DNA of 64,000 nucleotides from Aphelocoma coerulescens (GCF_041296385.1 NC_091023.1:21108924-21172923), one strand, 5' to 3'. Shown: positions 14,245-28,126, counted from the stretch's first letter. Program-made: numbers and translations. The notes: generated by a model from the sequence alone, not told the origin.

Positions 14245-16506
14245 TGTATTTTAAGGTAAACTATTTAAAAAATTCCTTTTCATTAATCAGACAAAGCATT
14301 ATTATTGTAATTTTCACTAAAATGCATTAATGTCTTTACATTCACACAGCAAATAAACCAAAAGGAGTGCAAAAGAAAAGCAGCATATTCCAATGGGCAA
14401 AATAATGAATCCAGGAATCAGTGTGTGTCTCTTCAACTAACTTTATTGTTGGGAAGGACATTTAATCTCTATGCATTTCCCTGCACAACTCATAAAACAG
14501 GAACAGTAATGTCTCTTCTGTTCAGGAATTCTAAATCTCAATATTTGTTCTTTAAACATGTGACAACCAATAATTAAGCATTCAACTTGTCAGAAAAATA
14601 ACATGAAAAAGTCAATAAATGCCCAAAGTAGGTTTTTTTCTTTACTTGCAAAGTTTCCTAGATAAACTGTGTATAAAATGCACATCAATTTGCTATGCAG
14701 GTTATCCATCAGCCTTTACAAGTTTGTTTTTTTAAGAGACTAAGAAACAATAATTCCAACAATTTAATTCTTCAGTGAACAAGCAGTAGGTGACTGGAGT
14801 CTTACTGGAACACAGGGCATCTGAGTGTTGCAAAGCCATGTTTACCAAGTGAAGACCAATTCACGTGAGGATACCTGCCTTCTTATCATGCCCAGTTTTT
14901 GGGATGTCAGTGCATTAGCTCAGCTATGAGTAGTTTAGCTTTGCTGGACTATCAGACCCAGCTTAAGCAAAGCAGCTGTAAACATTTGTGTGTCTGCAGA
15001 TCCTGACATACAGAACTGATACACATTGATACACAAGTAATCAGGTATTTCAGAAAACCCAGGTGATGAATCTGTCAGAAAACTACTTTAAACACAAGAA
15101 TTTGTCTCAGCCAGAGCAATACAGTTGAAAGTGGAAATTTCCATGGCTCTAAGCAACTTTCCTGTGCCCAAAGTCCTGAGCAACAAAATGAACAAAGCAA
15201 GCACTGCTTCCAGGAATGACAACTTTCTTTCCTGTTGAGATACTAACTCTGAACACCACACAGTGACTGTGGCACCTACCAGAACAGTGTGATGGTCACT
15301 GTAAATGATCTCCCAGAAAATCTCCCTGCAGCTTTGCATGAACCCTGTGTCCCATGACAGAATCATCAAGGCTTTTGTGATGTTGCAGCAGATAATACAA
15401 GCACTATTGGACCTCAAGGTTTCTTTTAGTCTTTTTGTCATAATTTCTCAAAACCACTGGATCCATCCCCTAATCAGATGGTGTGACTCCTTCAGCACTC
15501 TCAAAAACTGCTTCTGAACGACCAGGACCATTCCTTGAAGTCAGGGAAAAAACTAGAATCATTGAGAGTTAGAGTATGTCAGATAACTGACTTACTGACT
15601 TATGTATTTCTCACATATCAGGAACCTCTTAATAAAAACCTAAAATTAGATTTGATACTGTCATCTTCCTCACTGCACAGCACCATGTGAAAAATCTTCT
15701 TTAATGTCTGCAATGTACAGGCTGTAACAATATAAGTATCCACATTTCATCCATCCAATTCTCTCTTTAAAGTTAAAGCACACAGAAAACATTCACTGCT
15801 TCTTCCCATTCTGACAATACTGCTATTTTTATCCCTTAGATTGGGACACGAATGAATACTTGCCATTGTTGTAATTGCATTAGATGGACATGTTAAATCA
15901 GGTGAATCAGTCACTTCTCCCATTGCCAATTACAACAGGTGTCACAGAAGTTCTCCCCTATTTTAATTTAAATGGCTGCATACCACCAACACACAAAGCA
16001 CCTTCTTTGTCCTCACAAAGACTGAAGTTCTGAGACTATGGATCAGGAGTGAAGATCAGGAAATTAATCATATGGCATAGCTGATAATAACAGTTGATTC
16101 AAATAATACAATATAATAGTTGATTTAAACAACAACAAAAAAAGCTGAGTTTTAGTTAAAATGAACATCTCATTCTGTTGATTAATGTTTTGGGTCAGAA
16201 TTTAAATGTGGAGATAACTGTGCAGTTCAGGCTGTGCTTCTTATACTTAGTCCAGTATTTTGTTTTCCTTCCAATCACACAGACACCTTTCCCAAAAGTG
16301 CTGCAGACATACAGCACTTTCCAGCTGGTCTGTAAGGGAGATACTGGAAGGTAGAACAGCTCTGGGGCTTTCTGGCTTCATGCCACAGTTCCCAGGTTCT
16401 TTCAGGCCATCCTGTCAGAGCTCACTTTTACTGTTACTTTATTTTAATACCTGTGTCAGCAAAAATCTGGCTGTCAGGCTGAATTTATTCAAAATTGTGT
16501 CCCTTG

Positions 16507-16675
16507 ATCACAGAATCACAGTTCAGGTTGGAAAGGACCTCTGGCCCAACCTGGTCAAAGCAGTGTCAGATCCAGCAGCTCAGGACCAGCTTTTTGGGTA
16601 TCTTCTCTGGGAAACAAACTCTCCATGCAATCTGTTCCAGTGTCTGCCCACCCAACAGTAAATCTGGTGTTCACA
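16507..16675 (-). mobile_element. CR1 LINE, 3' end fragment, reverse orientation
   Basis: TCACAGAATCACAGTTCAGG followed by TTGGAAAGGACCTCTGG is the complement of the CR1 terminus. Diverged CR1 sequence continues through TCTGTTCCAGTGTCTGCCCA to about 16675. Open frames crossing it (16260-16661 and 16495-16701, plus strand) are by-products of the repeat. Confidence 0.88.
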
Positions 16676-19539
16676 GTACTCAAATATTCAACACACAGTG
16701 AAACCAAAGAACATAACAATGAAAAATGAAAGAGAGGGTTTTTCTCATCTTAAGGCATGGTGAGGTGTGCATGCCAGGAGAGGAATATCCTACAAAATCA
16801 CAGCCCTTTCCTGCAAGTTTCTCTTGTCCTTTTGTGCTGTAAGAGAACCATCAGGGAACAGTTTTTGTAGCAGCTTCTATGAATGGCAACTCCTGTCTAA
16901 TTTTTCTTTTATTCTATGAAGCTGAAGGAGCAATTGAGACAAAGTATTTTAATAAACATAAGTCCTGTAGAAACAAATCTGAAAGAACCTGACCCAAAAA
17001 CAGGAGAGGCATTAAAATTCAAGAATGATCTTGGCTAGGATCACAGAGATTTTAACTTCGAAATGAGTATAGATTTGTGTAGCTAAAAATTACTTTATCA
17101 AGATTTATGTTACAATTTGTCTCTTGCAGTATTTCTACATATGGTTTAGGATTTGTAAATCTATTACAGGATTTGCAATTCAACTTTTCATCTTACAAAG
17201 CAAATGAGAGATGTACCTAAATCTTATCTTAAAGCACTGATTCCTAAATCAGCGCTTCAGAGTTCACAATTACAGGTCCATTGGGTAAATCAGAGGATAA
17301 ACCCAGACTCTAAAAACACAGACATATTTTGATTAAGATAAAATTGCCAGAAACTCAAAAAATAAAACTGAAGCTGTAACTTCTGGAGAACATTGTTGAC
17401 CAGACTGCTGCTCCTGCCTAAGTCCTTTAAGCACAGCTATTTCCTAAGCTTTGGTGTGTCGTACTAAAAACCAAAAATGATGTAAAAAGCATGAGCAATG
17501 CCTGGCAGTTGTGCCACCTACTTAAAATCCATGCATGTTTTCTTCATTTGTGTTCTGTTTTGGAATTTTTTTTTTTTAATTTATGTATAAGACAGCAGTG
17601 AAAGCTGCAATTTTAGGCAGCACACTTCCTCCAATATCTTGATACTCAGAAAGTAATGCTTTCACTTCAAAACCAGGATATGCAATGAAAAAAGAGGTAA
17701 GAGCATCTAACAACCTAAGACGACTCCAAAGTAAAATTAATCAAACACAGTAAGAGTTAGTACCTATATTTTTTGGTACTACAGAATTTCATGCCATCAA
17801 CCCAGTCCCTTAAAAAAAAAAAACAAAACCCAAAAATACTTCTATGAAATGACCCAGTTAACATTTATACAGCTCTCCTTACGTGAGCCACCTGATCATA
17901 GCTCAAGACATTTTCCACTCATGCTATCTTTGCAAGGCCTATATTCTCTTTCTGGGGAACTTCAGAAACATTCCTCAAGAAAGCCCATGTCAGGTGCTGT
18001 ATCTCATCTTTCAGTGGATTAGCAGCACATACCATTGCAGGCTCAGAGAAATATTTTGCCTCTGACCAGCAAAACTCAAAGATAAATCTAATGCAGAAGT
18101 TTTGGGTGGGAGTAGAGTAACCTAAAAGGGAATTAATTCTTAGTTTTACCTCATCTTTACACCTATTTTACTACTAAAGTAAGCAAAATGGATTTTTTTT
18201 TTTTATACTATGGAAAAATTACTACAACCCAAGTTGCAAGGCTTGGCAATGTGTGGTTCAGCTCTTCCAGAGTATGCAAAACGCTGCTGAAAATCCCTTG
18301 CAGTCATGGATTAAACTAGGCTTAAAAGAAATCACACAGTGGACTAGCTGAAAGACCACTGATGCTTGGAAATCAAGAAAAATGTCAACAAACCTAAGCA
18401 TTTTAAAACATGAGTAAGCCAGCTGTTCTAAAATTAGTCTCTTTGTTAGGAGCATTATACCAAAAAGGAACAGACTGTCACCATGTTTCAGCTTTAGCTG
18501 ACAGCTACTAGAAGAAAAAAAAAAAAATCCCTCCCAATTAGGCAGCACAAGCTGCTTAATTTGTTCATTAAATATTTTGCAAAGGGTGGTCCCTATAGCA
18601 CAATATTTTAAATAAATATGCAAATCATCATATTATTATTCTGAAAGATCTACGACTTCAACGAGGTTTTAAATAACCCAAGAGGTGTCACTCTTTTTTT
18701 TTTTTCATTAACTCAATAGACCCACCTGTCAGCTATGCAAAATTACTGTATAAGTATTGGAAGTTACACACACTTTCTGCAAATGCTTTTCTTAATTGAA
18801 ATCAAAACAGTTCTCAAAGTTTCAAAGGTTTATTAAAATCATTCTCATTACCTGGTTTTGCCCATGAAAAACATGTCAGAAAAACAAAAGCCTCTGCCAG
18901 CAAACTGACTGTTTCTCCTCTGGCATTTTACCCATCACAGAGCAAATATTGACTGGCACCACTGCATACAAGACAATCCAAGAGCACCGAAGAAACCAGC
19001 GTGGTGAGCTGCCTCCTTGTCAGAGACACTTTCTCACTTTCATAAAATTCTCTTGTATTGCACAGCTGACCCTTGGCCACCTCTGAGTGTTTTTTTCCAG
19101 TACCATCCCCTTCCCGAAATGAAGCTCCATATTTTCACAGAGCAAACATCACAGCATTCTAAATTGTTTCTGTAGAAGAAAGGAAAGAAAGCATTTGAAT
19201 CCAACCTGATTCTGTCTCTTACAGAAAGGAGTCTTGCACTTTGTACCAGCAACAGTAAATTCATCTAAGGCCCCTTAAGCAGGAAGTCCCCACACCCCCA
19301 GTTACACTGAGTGAACTTGTCTACAGTGGTTCATAACATCACACCTACAAACCATCCAGGCAGAGGAAACTCCACTCATCCATGGATCACCACTGGACAT
19401 GATTCCTCACTTCTTTCCCATCCAAATGTATTTTCCAAGGCTACATTCTGCCATACCTAAGGAACCTTCATCACCCAAACTGCAGCAACAAGTGTAGGTT
19501 GTGATACTGAGCAGCATGACAGAGTGGAAAAAAGAGATT

Positions 19540-20215
19540 AAGAGACCACTAGTGAAAGGAAGATGTAAATTCACTCATCAGGGCAAGCCCTGATGGCCTG
19601 GGAACCCTGAGTGATGAGGGAGTTCATGGATGTCATACTGAGGCCATAAAGATCTTAGAAAGTTCACAGTGATGGGAAGAGATTCACAAGGACATGATGA
19701 AAGCAAATATCACTTCTATCACCTCCATTAAGGTGGATCTGGTATCAACCATTAGTTGCTTTGAAGGTGACACAGCAAATAATCTTGGAAATAATTTCCA
19801 AAACTATGAAGGACAAGAAGATCACTGGGAGTGGTATGAAGCTGACTCAGGGATTGGACTTAAGGAGAATCTGAAAAACATGGAATTGTTTATTCTTGAG
19901 CACAGAAGACTTGTGGGGAATCTTATCTGTGTGTAAATAATTGACGGGCATGTGGAAGACTGGAGCCAGATTATTCTCCAGTGGTGTTCAGGGAATGGAG
20001 GAGGGGCAACAGGCAGAAAGTGAAATGTAGGAAATTAACATTAAAAAAAAAAAAGTCTGTTTTATGGTGAGAATAATCAAGGACTCAGAGGTTGTACATG
20101 TGCTTGGAGATGCTGAAAACACAGCTGGAAAATGAACCATGAAACTTGCTCTAGGTGACTCTGCTTTGAGCAGCTGGTTGGTCCTTCAGCAATCCCTTGT
20201 TGGTCCACAGGGCCC
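19540..20215 (+). mobile_element. CR1 LINE, diverged copy with internal deletion
   Basis: The 5' part (about 19575-19850) aligns with the CR1 reverse-transcriptase region. It includes ATGAAAGCAAATATCACTTC, CAAATAATCTTGGAAATAAT and ATGAAGGACAAGAAGATCAC. At about 19850 the match jumps to the far 3' part of the element, with GAGAATCTGAAAAACATGGA and TTCTTGAGCACAGAAGACTT. It continues through CCAGTGGTGTTCAGGGAATG and ends near CTTGCTCTAGGTGACTCTGC. The copy therefore lacks the middle of the reverse-transcriptase region and is dead. An 80-codon frame at 19694-19936 lies inside it in a non-coding phase and is not a gene. Limits are approximate, especially at the 5' end. Confidence 0.82.
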
Positions 20216-23200
20216 TTTTCAAGCTCAGCTTCAGTGTGATTCTTTTCTCCTGTGATCTTTTACCGACATCAGGATCAGGGACATCCCAGGCACTCCATGA
20301 TCCACCATGCCCTGGAGCAGACTGTCACTGAAATCAACCCCTTCTCCATCTATTTAGATGGTTCTGACCACATTTGATGAAAATCCACTGTTTACCCTGC
20401 TGTCCCATAAGCTTCCTTCACCACTCATGATGCCCTTTGCTAACTACACTCTCATAAGAGACTTCTCTCTTTCCCACCCACACCATCTCTTCCCAGTTCC
20501 CCTGGGCAGAGCAGTTTTCTGTCTCTGAAGGAAAAAAAACAACAACCAACAAAACCATCTTTGGAAAATACAAGAAAAATGCTTTGGAAAATTGGTCAAA
20601 CCCAAAGTACAGTGAATTACTCATGTCCTTTAGAGCTCTGAAAATCAATACTATATAATATTTATATATAATAAAGCACACATTTCTGCAACGATGAAGT
20701 ATTTTCCACATCTCCATTTCAAGATGATTAGGTTTTCTTCTGGGGGAGTTCCTACCTGTCTGAAAGCAGGAAGAGGTGCTATTATCTTTTTTATGCAGCT
20801 GCTGGATATGGTAAAGCAGTGGGCTGGAACAGAGATCAAGTCAAATTAAAGATGGTTTGGTTTAGTCTGGCTTTCAGTATTAAAGCTGCACTAGGAAAAA
20901 ATTCAATTATAAAACTAATTATATCTTTAATTGCTTAAACAATCAGCCAGCTGACTTTATGGCACTCTTGCTACTGTGCAGGTGCACTTGCAGGTGTTGA
21001 CTGCAATATGTAAGAGTTACATTGTGGTATCCCAACATGAACACAGCACTGGGAGGATAAAATACCACGGTAATGCAGACACCTGGAAATGTATGGGAAA
21101 GGTGGCCAAGCTTTATAAGGAAACACAACTCTTTTATGTAAATATATATCTATATAATCTGCTTTATCTTCCTGTGAGGGGCATCTAACCTGCTTTACAT
21201 TAATTTTGGTTCTGACTTTTTCCCCTTTGGACAGAATTATTGGTTGAATCTGACCAGAGTTTGCACTTTGAGACAGTCCTGTTTCTGGCAATTACAGCAC
21301 CACCAATAATTATGTATAGAAAATAACCTAGAAGAAATGCCTATCTTTTCCTCTGACAAGTCATCTTAGCAGCATGCTTGAATAAAAGTCTTCTTCAAAA
21401 ACTTGCTTTGTAAATACAGAATCAACTAGAAAAAGGCACAACTTACACTGAATTGACTGTAATTGACTGGGTCCAAAAGGTTCAAATTGTTCAACCACAT
21501 AACTCTTATCTCTTCCCTATATTTAAAAAATTCCATTTTTTAAAACATTTAAAACGGAAAGTAACATCTTCTCAAAATCTCCCTTTGGCGTACAAAACTA
21601 AATTAACACTTAATAAACCACTAAATTCAGCTTAAATTCACAAAAGCATTCTGCCAGCCAGCACTTCTTTTAGTGGAACTTAACCCTTCTTTGAAAAATT
21701 AACAGCTTGTTTTAAATCTAAACTGCCTTAACAGTCTCATTTAGAGGGAATCTTTTTTTAGAATGTACAATATATCACTTGCAACAGAAGAAGGTGATAA
21801 TCAGACTCAACTATTAGAAACAGAAGAAAAGAAGGCATAGGACACTGATGTTGTTTTACTGTAATACTAAAACAGGAGTTTTGGAACCTACAAAACCAAG
21901 AACAAACACACTAATGCCAGAGAAGGGTGTTAAGTACCAAATAACTGGCCACAGAGCATGTGGTCCATAAAACTGGCCTCAAGCTGACAGTTCAGAGCCT
22001 TTTTGTCTCTGAAAATGGGTTGTTATATACAATGACGTGAGAAAATGGACAACAATCCACCCCTCTGCCTTTGCAAACCAAAACCTTCCTCATCCATACA
22101 CAAATAAAGAAAAGTTTTTCCTCATATCCTGTCTTGAGACTCTGCCTCTTAATCCTATTCCTATACACAGCCAGGAGTCATATAGGGGAGGGAGTGCAAG
22201 GGGGTCCTCAAAAAACCTTCCCAATGCCATAAAAAGAAACCTCCCATCCCAAATTTGTGCAAAGACTACAGATTTCAACCAGACTCTGCAGGAGCAGATT
22301 CCAAGGCACCAGCTGGATTCACTGCCATGCAGTGATGTTTGCTGTTTTGTGAGCACACCATAAATTAACTCACTTGCACAAATCATGCTGGGCTGAAATA
22401 TGCCAGTAAAGTTATGGCAGGACTTGTTTCAATCATGATTGCACAAAAGATTTAAATATTCTGAATTCACTTGCGAGTTGGGTAGCTTCAAAAGTCTAAT
22501 CTGGACTCCATTTAAAATGTTATTTTTGCTGGATGAGAGAAAAAGCAGCTTCACTGGAAAACATTCTGTAGTGAGTCACAGCTGTTTAGTAGTAGTTGGA
22601 AACTGTCTGAAATGCCAAAAACATTGAGAAGTCCTCTGCAACTTCCAAGGCATCAGGAAGAATTTAGTCATTATGTTTTCCACTGAGCTAATTCTGCAGC
22701 ATAGGAAGTGCTGATTTGTTGTTTTCAAATAATCTGGTCTTCATCACTTGTACATTCCAGTTCTTTTATAAATTCAAAACTTTTAATAACTGTTTGAAAC
22801 TGAGAAAAGTTTTGACCATATGTTTCATGATGGCATTTGCAAAAGTCAAATGATCAAAACATTGCTAGCAAGCTATTCCAGTACCATTGCCAGTGATTTC
22901 TCCTCTTTTCTAATACCTGAATTAATAAAACCACAATGTTTTCAATTAAAATTTGCTTCCAAGAAAAAACATTATAGGCAGCTTAGTAGAAAATAAAGTG
23001 ACATCCACACACTCAAACCTGTGATCCTAAAATATCTTGATGTCCAACTAATTCTCTCAGTTTTAAATACATGTAAACCTAACTGAAAGCCAAGACAGGA
23101 GGAAAAACTAAAACCCACAAATCCAAAAATCTCAGAGCATGTAATTTGGCACTTACATAGAAACTTAGTTGCTTTATTGTATCCTGAAAACTCTCAAGAG

Positions 23201-24171
23201 GCAGATCATGGATTTAGATACTCTTGAACTATTAGTGCTACAGAAATTATTGAAAATGTGCTGAAATTATTACATACTGCATTCACTATTCAAAGGCCAG
23301 TATTTTCCAAAGATTTAGCTCTCTATTGCATTAGCACTGATTTTTGTTCATACAGAAAATAACACAGTATATCAGACAGAGCAGTGTAGTTGGTCTGATT
23401 AAAACTCTGTGGGTTTTTTATGGCAACCACTGAAATTATGTCCTAAGTCCAAAATAAAATGATCAAGAATACATGTTGACATACATACACACACTCCTAA
23501 ACTATAACATGACACTTTAGCTTTTCTTTCTCCTCAGCTTCAGTCTGTCCTCAAAGAACAGTACACAGAAGCCTGACTGTAGACAGTCATTTTACAACAA
23601 ATTATATTTCATTTATCTGATGTTATTAGCAGAAAGCAAACACAAATTTTGAAAAAAGAAAAGAATTATTCCCAGAATCATTTCCACAGCTGCAGAGGCA
23701 AGCATAGAAATATATTCTTGTGACTGTGTTTTGTTCTCAAAAAGAACAGACAAACCAGGGCTGAGGACATCCTGTAAGAAGTCATGATGATTTATAACAA
23801 ACCATTTTAGAACATATGTTGCATATGCATGGTTAAAACCATTACACAGTGCTCTATTTTCCAGCTAACTTCTGCTCAGCTGGTGGCTTCAGAGGAGTAA
23901 AATATCATGGAGTGAAGGACAGAAAGGACAAACTCAGAAATTAGGCAGGGCACACCTAAACCTACAGAATCACAGGGCTGACTGAAAACAAAGCAGGCAC
24001 ACACTTCCACCCCAGCAAGTACCTGCATATCCACATTCCAAGCAGTGGCAGCAGTTCCCTGTGTTTGCTGCAGGAGAGCTGCCTAAGCTCAGTTAAGGAA
24101 TGGCACATTTCTAAAGGTAAATGTCATGGGGTTTTTATGGTGAATATTTGGTGTTTAACTTTTGTTGAACA

Positions 24172-24525
24172 CAGTGTGGTAGGTAAACCTTGGCCAGCTC
24201 CCAGACACCTACCCAGCCATGCTCTCATTATCCTTATTCCACAGGGTAAGAGGGAAGTAAGATGGAAAAGATCAGGGTAAAGATGGAGAGATTATTTACC
24301 AATTACCACCACGGGCAAAAGAGTGTCAGCAACCGCCAGTTAAAATGGATTTGGATAGGGAGAAACAAACCCAAAAAGATTAGAACAGAACTGTCACCCT
24401 GCCCTTTTCCAGGCTTAGTTTCACTCCCCTGCCTGTCCAGCATCCTTGTCCCTTCTTAAATACATTTTCAGAGGCATCACTGACTTTGCTGATGGTCTGA
24501 GCTGTGGCCTGGAGCAGACCAACAC
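24172..24525. mobile_element. old avian LTR-retroelement remnant
   Basis: The plus strand contains GGCCAGCTCCCAGACACCTA followed by CCCAGCC, then TTTACCAATTACCACCACGG. Further on is CCCTTCTTAAATACATTTTC with AGAGGCATCACTGACTTTGC. From memory, this order of blocks is that of a widespread bird ERVL-type repeat with the consensus features TGTCGTGGTTTAACC, CCCAGACACCCACCCAGCC and CCCTTCTTAAATATG. The copy is badly eroded, and boundaries and orientation are uncertain. Confidence 0.55.
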
Positions 24526-24526
24526 C

Positions 24527-24997
24527 TTACCAATCCTTGCCTTCCTTGTCCCTTCCTCTGAAATCAAATCCTATTAGCACTGTTTGAGGAATGCTCATGC
24601 CAATTCTTCTGTCTGAATAATGTTCACTATTCACAATTCTAGGGACACCGTGCATTTCCTCTGTCATTGATTTTTTCACCCAAATTCCTGTAATATGGCT
24701 CACATGACCAGCTGTTAACAATGACCTGAACCATGCATGACTTCCAAGCAGACCCCATTTTCCTACTGCTATATGCTCTACATAACAATTCCCTAAAACA
24801 ACATCACACTTGAAACTCCAGCTGATACCGTAAGATGGTATTTTACAGCTGTTATATTTCAGCAATTTTAAGCTTGCAGTATTTTCTATGATGCCATCTG
24901 AACTCTTCATGAAATAATTTCTATTCCCCCTCTGCACAGATAGGGATTCTATTATGAGGCACCTTATCTCATGGGCAGGGTTCTTAGTGCTTATCAC
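24527..24997 (-). other. 156-codon open frame beside the LTR-retroelement remnant, unassigned
   Basis: This frame runs uninterrupted from an ATG on the minus strand and ends right where the LTR-retroelement remnant at 24172-24525 starts. The product is rich in Cys, Trp and Gly. I recognise no domain in it. It could be a worn piece of the retroelement's internal region or a chance frame; I cannot tell which. It has no splice signals that I could tie to a known gene. Confidence 0.25.
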
Positions 24998-27941
24998 AAT
25001 GCCACTTTTCTATTTACATAGTAGGATTGACAAATAGATTCTATCCATATTTTTGTTTACTGAGCCATTTCCTGTGTGGAAACAAATTTGATTTGAAACA
25101 GCCCTGGAGTCCAGCAATGGAGAAATCTAATATGTGCCTGCCATACAAAGGTGGATGAAAAGAAGTATAGCAGTCAAAAAGTCAAAATGGAAAGACAAAA
25201 GTAGATGGGAAAGTTTTACACTATTCTCCTAAACTTTATTTTCAAGACAATTTTTGCTACGCAAGTCTCTTATTTCCCTCCCAAGCTTCTTAATCCTGTA
25301 TGTTTAATTCCTTGAGTTCCACCCCCTGGATCTATTTCATCTCAAAAGGAAGAACACAGAAGAAAGATTTCTGAAAATGAAGGACACTAGTCTTTGGCAG
25401 TCAGAACCACAGACAGAACTGATGCTCACAAAGGCTCATATGATTGTTTCGGGACTGATAGAATTATGATTGGAAGAGTCTTAAGAACAGAAGAACTAAA
25501 TTATGAAACAGAGCTGCAGAAACTTTCACATAAGTACTTTTCAGTCCCCCTTCTCATCCTTACTTTTTCCCCTTTGTTAAACAGAGATCAATAAAATCAT
25601 TCTACTTGGAGGTAGTTGGCATCTCAAACCCATCCTCAAGCTATTTCTATGCATTCAAGATGATTCATATGCAGAACTGCAGCATTTAATCTTCATGAAA
25701 CAGAAAATGTGAGCTGAAACCTCAGGAGAACTCCAAAATTCTCTCTGAACTATTACATAAATCCCATTTTAAAATGTTGTCAACTTTGAGAAAAGATCTG
25801 TAAATTATACCACTTGCTGAAGACTTTCTTTTCTAGGAAAAAACTGAGGCATTCCAATACTCTGATACCACAGAGAAATTTGTTTTCAGACCACAAGAAC
25901 GTGAGAAACACAGGCAGCAGCATGAAAATCCAAGTTTCCTACCTTTTATTCACCAAGTAAAAGACTAGCTTTGGATCACTCATCTTACCAGGACTTTCCC
26001 AGTAAAAGGGAGAATGCTGGTAGGAGCAGCCTCGAGACTGTGATAGTAACAGTTCTTCTGGCAAAGTGTGAAGTGCAGATGGTGTCAAAGATATGCCAAT
26101 AACTTAAGCAGGAGCTTCCAATAAAATCTCTTGTAGTGCTTATTACACTCTGTGAATCAAAGTGAAAGGGGCAGCCCAGGCCCTTTGGCTTTTATTCCAC
26201 ATGTAGGCGGTTTAACTGCTGTACATCCAAGTGCATCCCCCAGGGAAAAGCCTGCACTCCAGAAGAATTTGCGTCTGTCCCAGGCATGAGTTACCTCTAA
26301 GCAAGTCTCCAGAGAAGGAAAATCATCATCAGAAACACAGAAGTTACTTCCATCTGATCTACCTTCCAGTGACAGAATCATACAAAAGGGTTTTCTCAAG
26401 TATTCCTTTGAGCTCCCTCCAGCTCATCATGGCATTCAATGATCAAAATATAAATGACCTTAAACATGATAACCTGCTCCTGCTTATGAATGCTGTTCAG
26501 AGATTTAAAACCACAGACAAGCCACGCTAAGGCTTCCACCACAAACCATCAATGCACTTGTAACACTATTGTCCATATAATTAAGCTTCTCTTTCCCAAA
26601 CTGGAGACCAGAATGCACACTGCAGATGAGATGATTTACTGACAGAAAACTAACACATAAGGTTTAGACACTGAAGTGGCATCTTCATGTTGGTGTATCT
26701 GTTTTAATTAGCTTTACTTTTCATGTAGGGTAAATAAAACATTAAGGAGTCAGCCAGACAGAGACACCACAAACTGTTTTTCAAATGGCTCCATGAAATG
26801 AGCAAGAATAAAGCTTGAAGAGTGTTATATTTACCTCTGTAGCTCCCAGGGCACTTTTAAGAACACTGGGTCAGGTACACTGAGACACTGAGAAAATGTG
26901 CAATTTCTTTCCCACTGAGCTGTCATGGCATTCATGCTGTGAATAGCTAACACCCTTCTTTGACAACCAGGCAAATATTTCTATTTTCTGCCATTCTAGG
27001 CATGAAGTATCTCCACATTGCCTCAGTTGATTTAGTGCCAATTCAAGTCAAACTTTAGATGTCTGAGTCAGTAACCGGACAAAATATTCTTGATGAAGCC
27101 TTGTCACAAACTCATAGACTGCTGCTTAATACATTTCCAAATAGTTAGATAGTAAAAACAGCTGTAAAGCTGAAAAAGCTGCAGAGAAGCAGAACACACA
27201 TTCACTGAACTGCCAGAATGGAGATTTAAGTAGCACATACAAGTCAAATATGCTGCTGGTTCTATTTATCGTTAACATTGCTTCAAAAAAACCCACATAA
27301 AATTATATGAGACAGTGTTGTTCCTTGAGACTATGCTGTTCCTTGAAATCAATTCTGTATTTGCCATCTTTCAAAAATACATGTATTTAGAGAAGCATAA
27401 TTAATAACCAAGTCTATCTGGGCAAAGCTAAATGAACACATCCTGTTCAAGTGGTAGTAGCAAACATACCATAAACATTATTTTTTCTTAAAACTTTTAA
27501 AATATAATTGACTAATTACATTTCACTTGCACCTATCGACCAAAAATTTTCATTTCTGATACTATGAAAGAGGAAGACAGGATGAAGGGAATAATTCTTT
27601 CAGTGGGGACAGATCCTGTGGAAAATGCTCAGGAACCACTGGATCAGTACTTCACAGTTTTGGGGTTTGTTCATGAGACAAGAATAAGCAGGTAGTAATA
27701 ATGGTTCAGTGTGTGAATACTCAAACACAAAACACGATAAACTATTCAGAGTGCAGACTTTGTGCCAAGAGCTTAAGGCACTTTTGAGACTGGATTCCAT
27801 CCTTTAAGCCATGCTGCATTACACAGCATTTCCTTACTCAGAGCCTCTATTTCCAGCAGGATTTGGTTTAGTGCTTTTACTCCCATACCTACAATCTTCA
27901 GATAATTAAAATGCCCATTAAGTGAATAAGCCCTGTCCAGT

Positions 27942-27947
27942 ACTTAC
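27942..27947 (-). other. splice donor of the second NAALADL2 exon
   Basis: GTAAGT on the minus strand is a full consensus donor. It follows ATTG and leaves the reading frame in phase 1. Confidence 0.92.
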
Positions 27948-28098
27948 CAATACTGGCATAACCAGGTGTGGATGGATCTCCTCCGCTGTTCAAGGAGACC
28001 ATAAAAGCTTTATCAGCAAGGTCTGCAGTCTTTGGTAAGTCACAAGGATCAGTGTAAAGGAGAACACCACCAAACCCTGCATCTTCCAGCAGAGAAAG
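27948..28098 (-). CDS. NAALADL2: NAALADL2 internal exon (downstream of the two in the window)
   Basis: This is a 151-bp exon: 50 codons from LSLLEDAGFGG to TPGYASI, plus one G that opens the next codon. It starts in phase 0, so it joins the exon at 52813-52932 in frame, giving PLLYK-LSLLEDAGFGG. The key motifs are GGVLLYTDPCDLPK and GDPSTPGY. They correspond to the GVILYSDP and GDPLTPGYP motifs in the protease-associated domain of FOLH1/PSMA, and the CDLPK variant is typical of NAALADL2. The acceptor is a good pyrimidine tract ending CCTCAG, and the donor is a strong GTAAGT. The split G codon fits the aspartate that follows this point in the human protein (from memory). Reading past the donor gives unrelated residues and then a stop, as expected for intron. 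There are no stops, frameshifts or missing motif residues, so the gene looks intact here. Confidence 0.96.
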
Positions 28099-28126
28099 CT
28101 GAGGAACAAAGCAACAGAGGTGATCA
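28099..28126 (-). other. splice acceptor tract of the second NAALADL2 exon
   Basis: Read on the minus strand, this is a pyrimidine-rich stretch ending TTCCTCAG directly before the first codon of the exon. The AG is at 28099-28100. It sets the exon start, because the open frame itself runs on upstream. Confidence 0.88.

Larger units (their letters stand above)
1..27947 (-). other. NAALADL2: partial NAALADL2 intron, 3' of the second exon
   Basis: The sequence follows the strong donor at 27942-27947 and runs to the window edge. The next expected exon continues after the TPGY motif with the rest of the protease-associated domain and then the peptidase-like domain. I looked for it on the minus strand and did not find it, so it probably lies outside. 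Contents are CR1 pieces, an old LTR-retroelement remnant, two long microsatellites, and otherwise unremarkable AT-rich DNA. Confidence 0.75.

Noticed and set aside
15088..15441. 117-codon minus-strand frame
   Set aside because: No domain recognised and no splice sites that would make it an exon of the surrounding gene.
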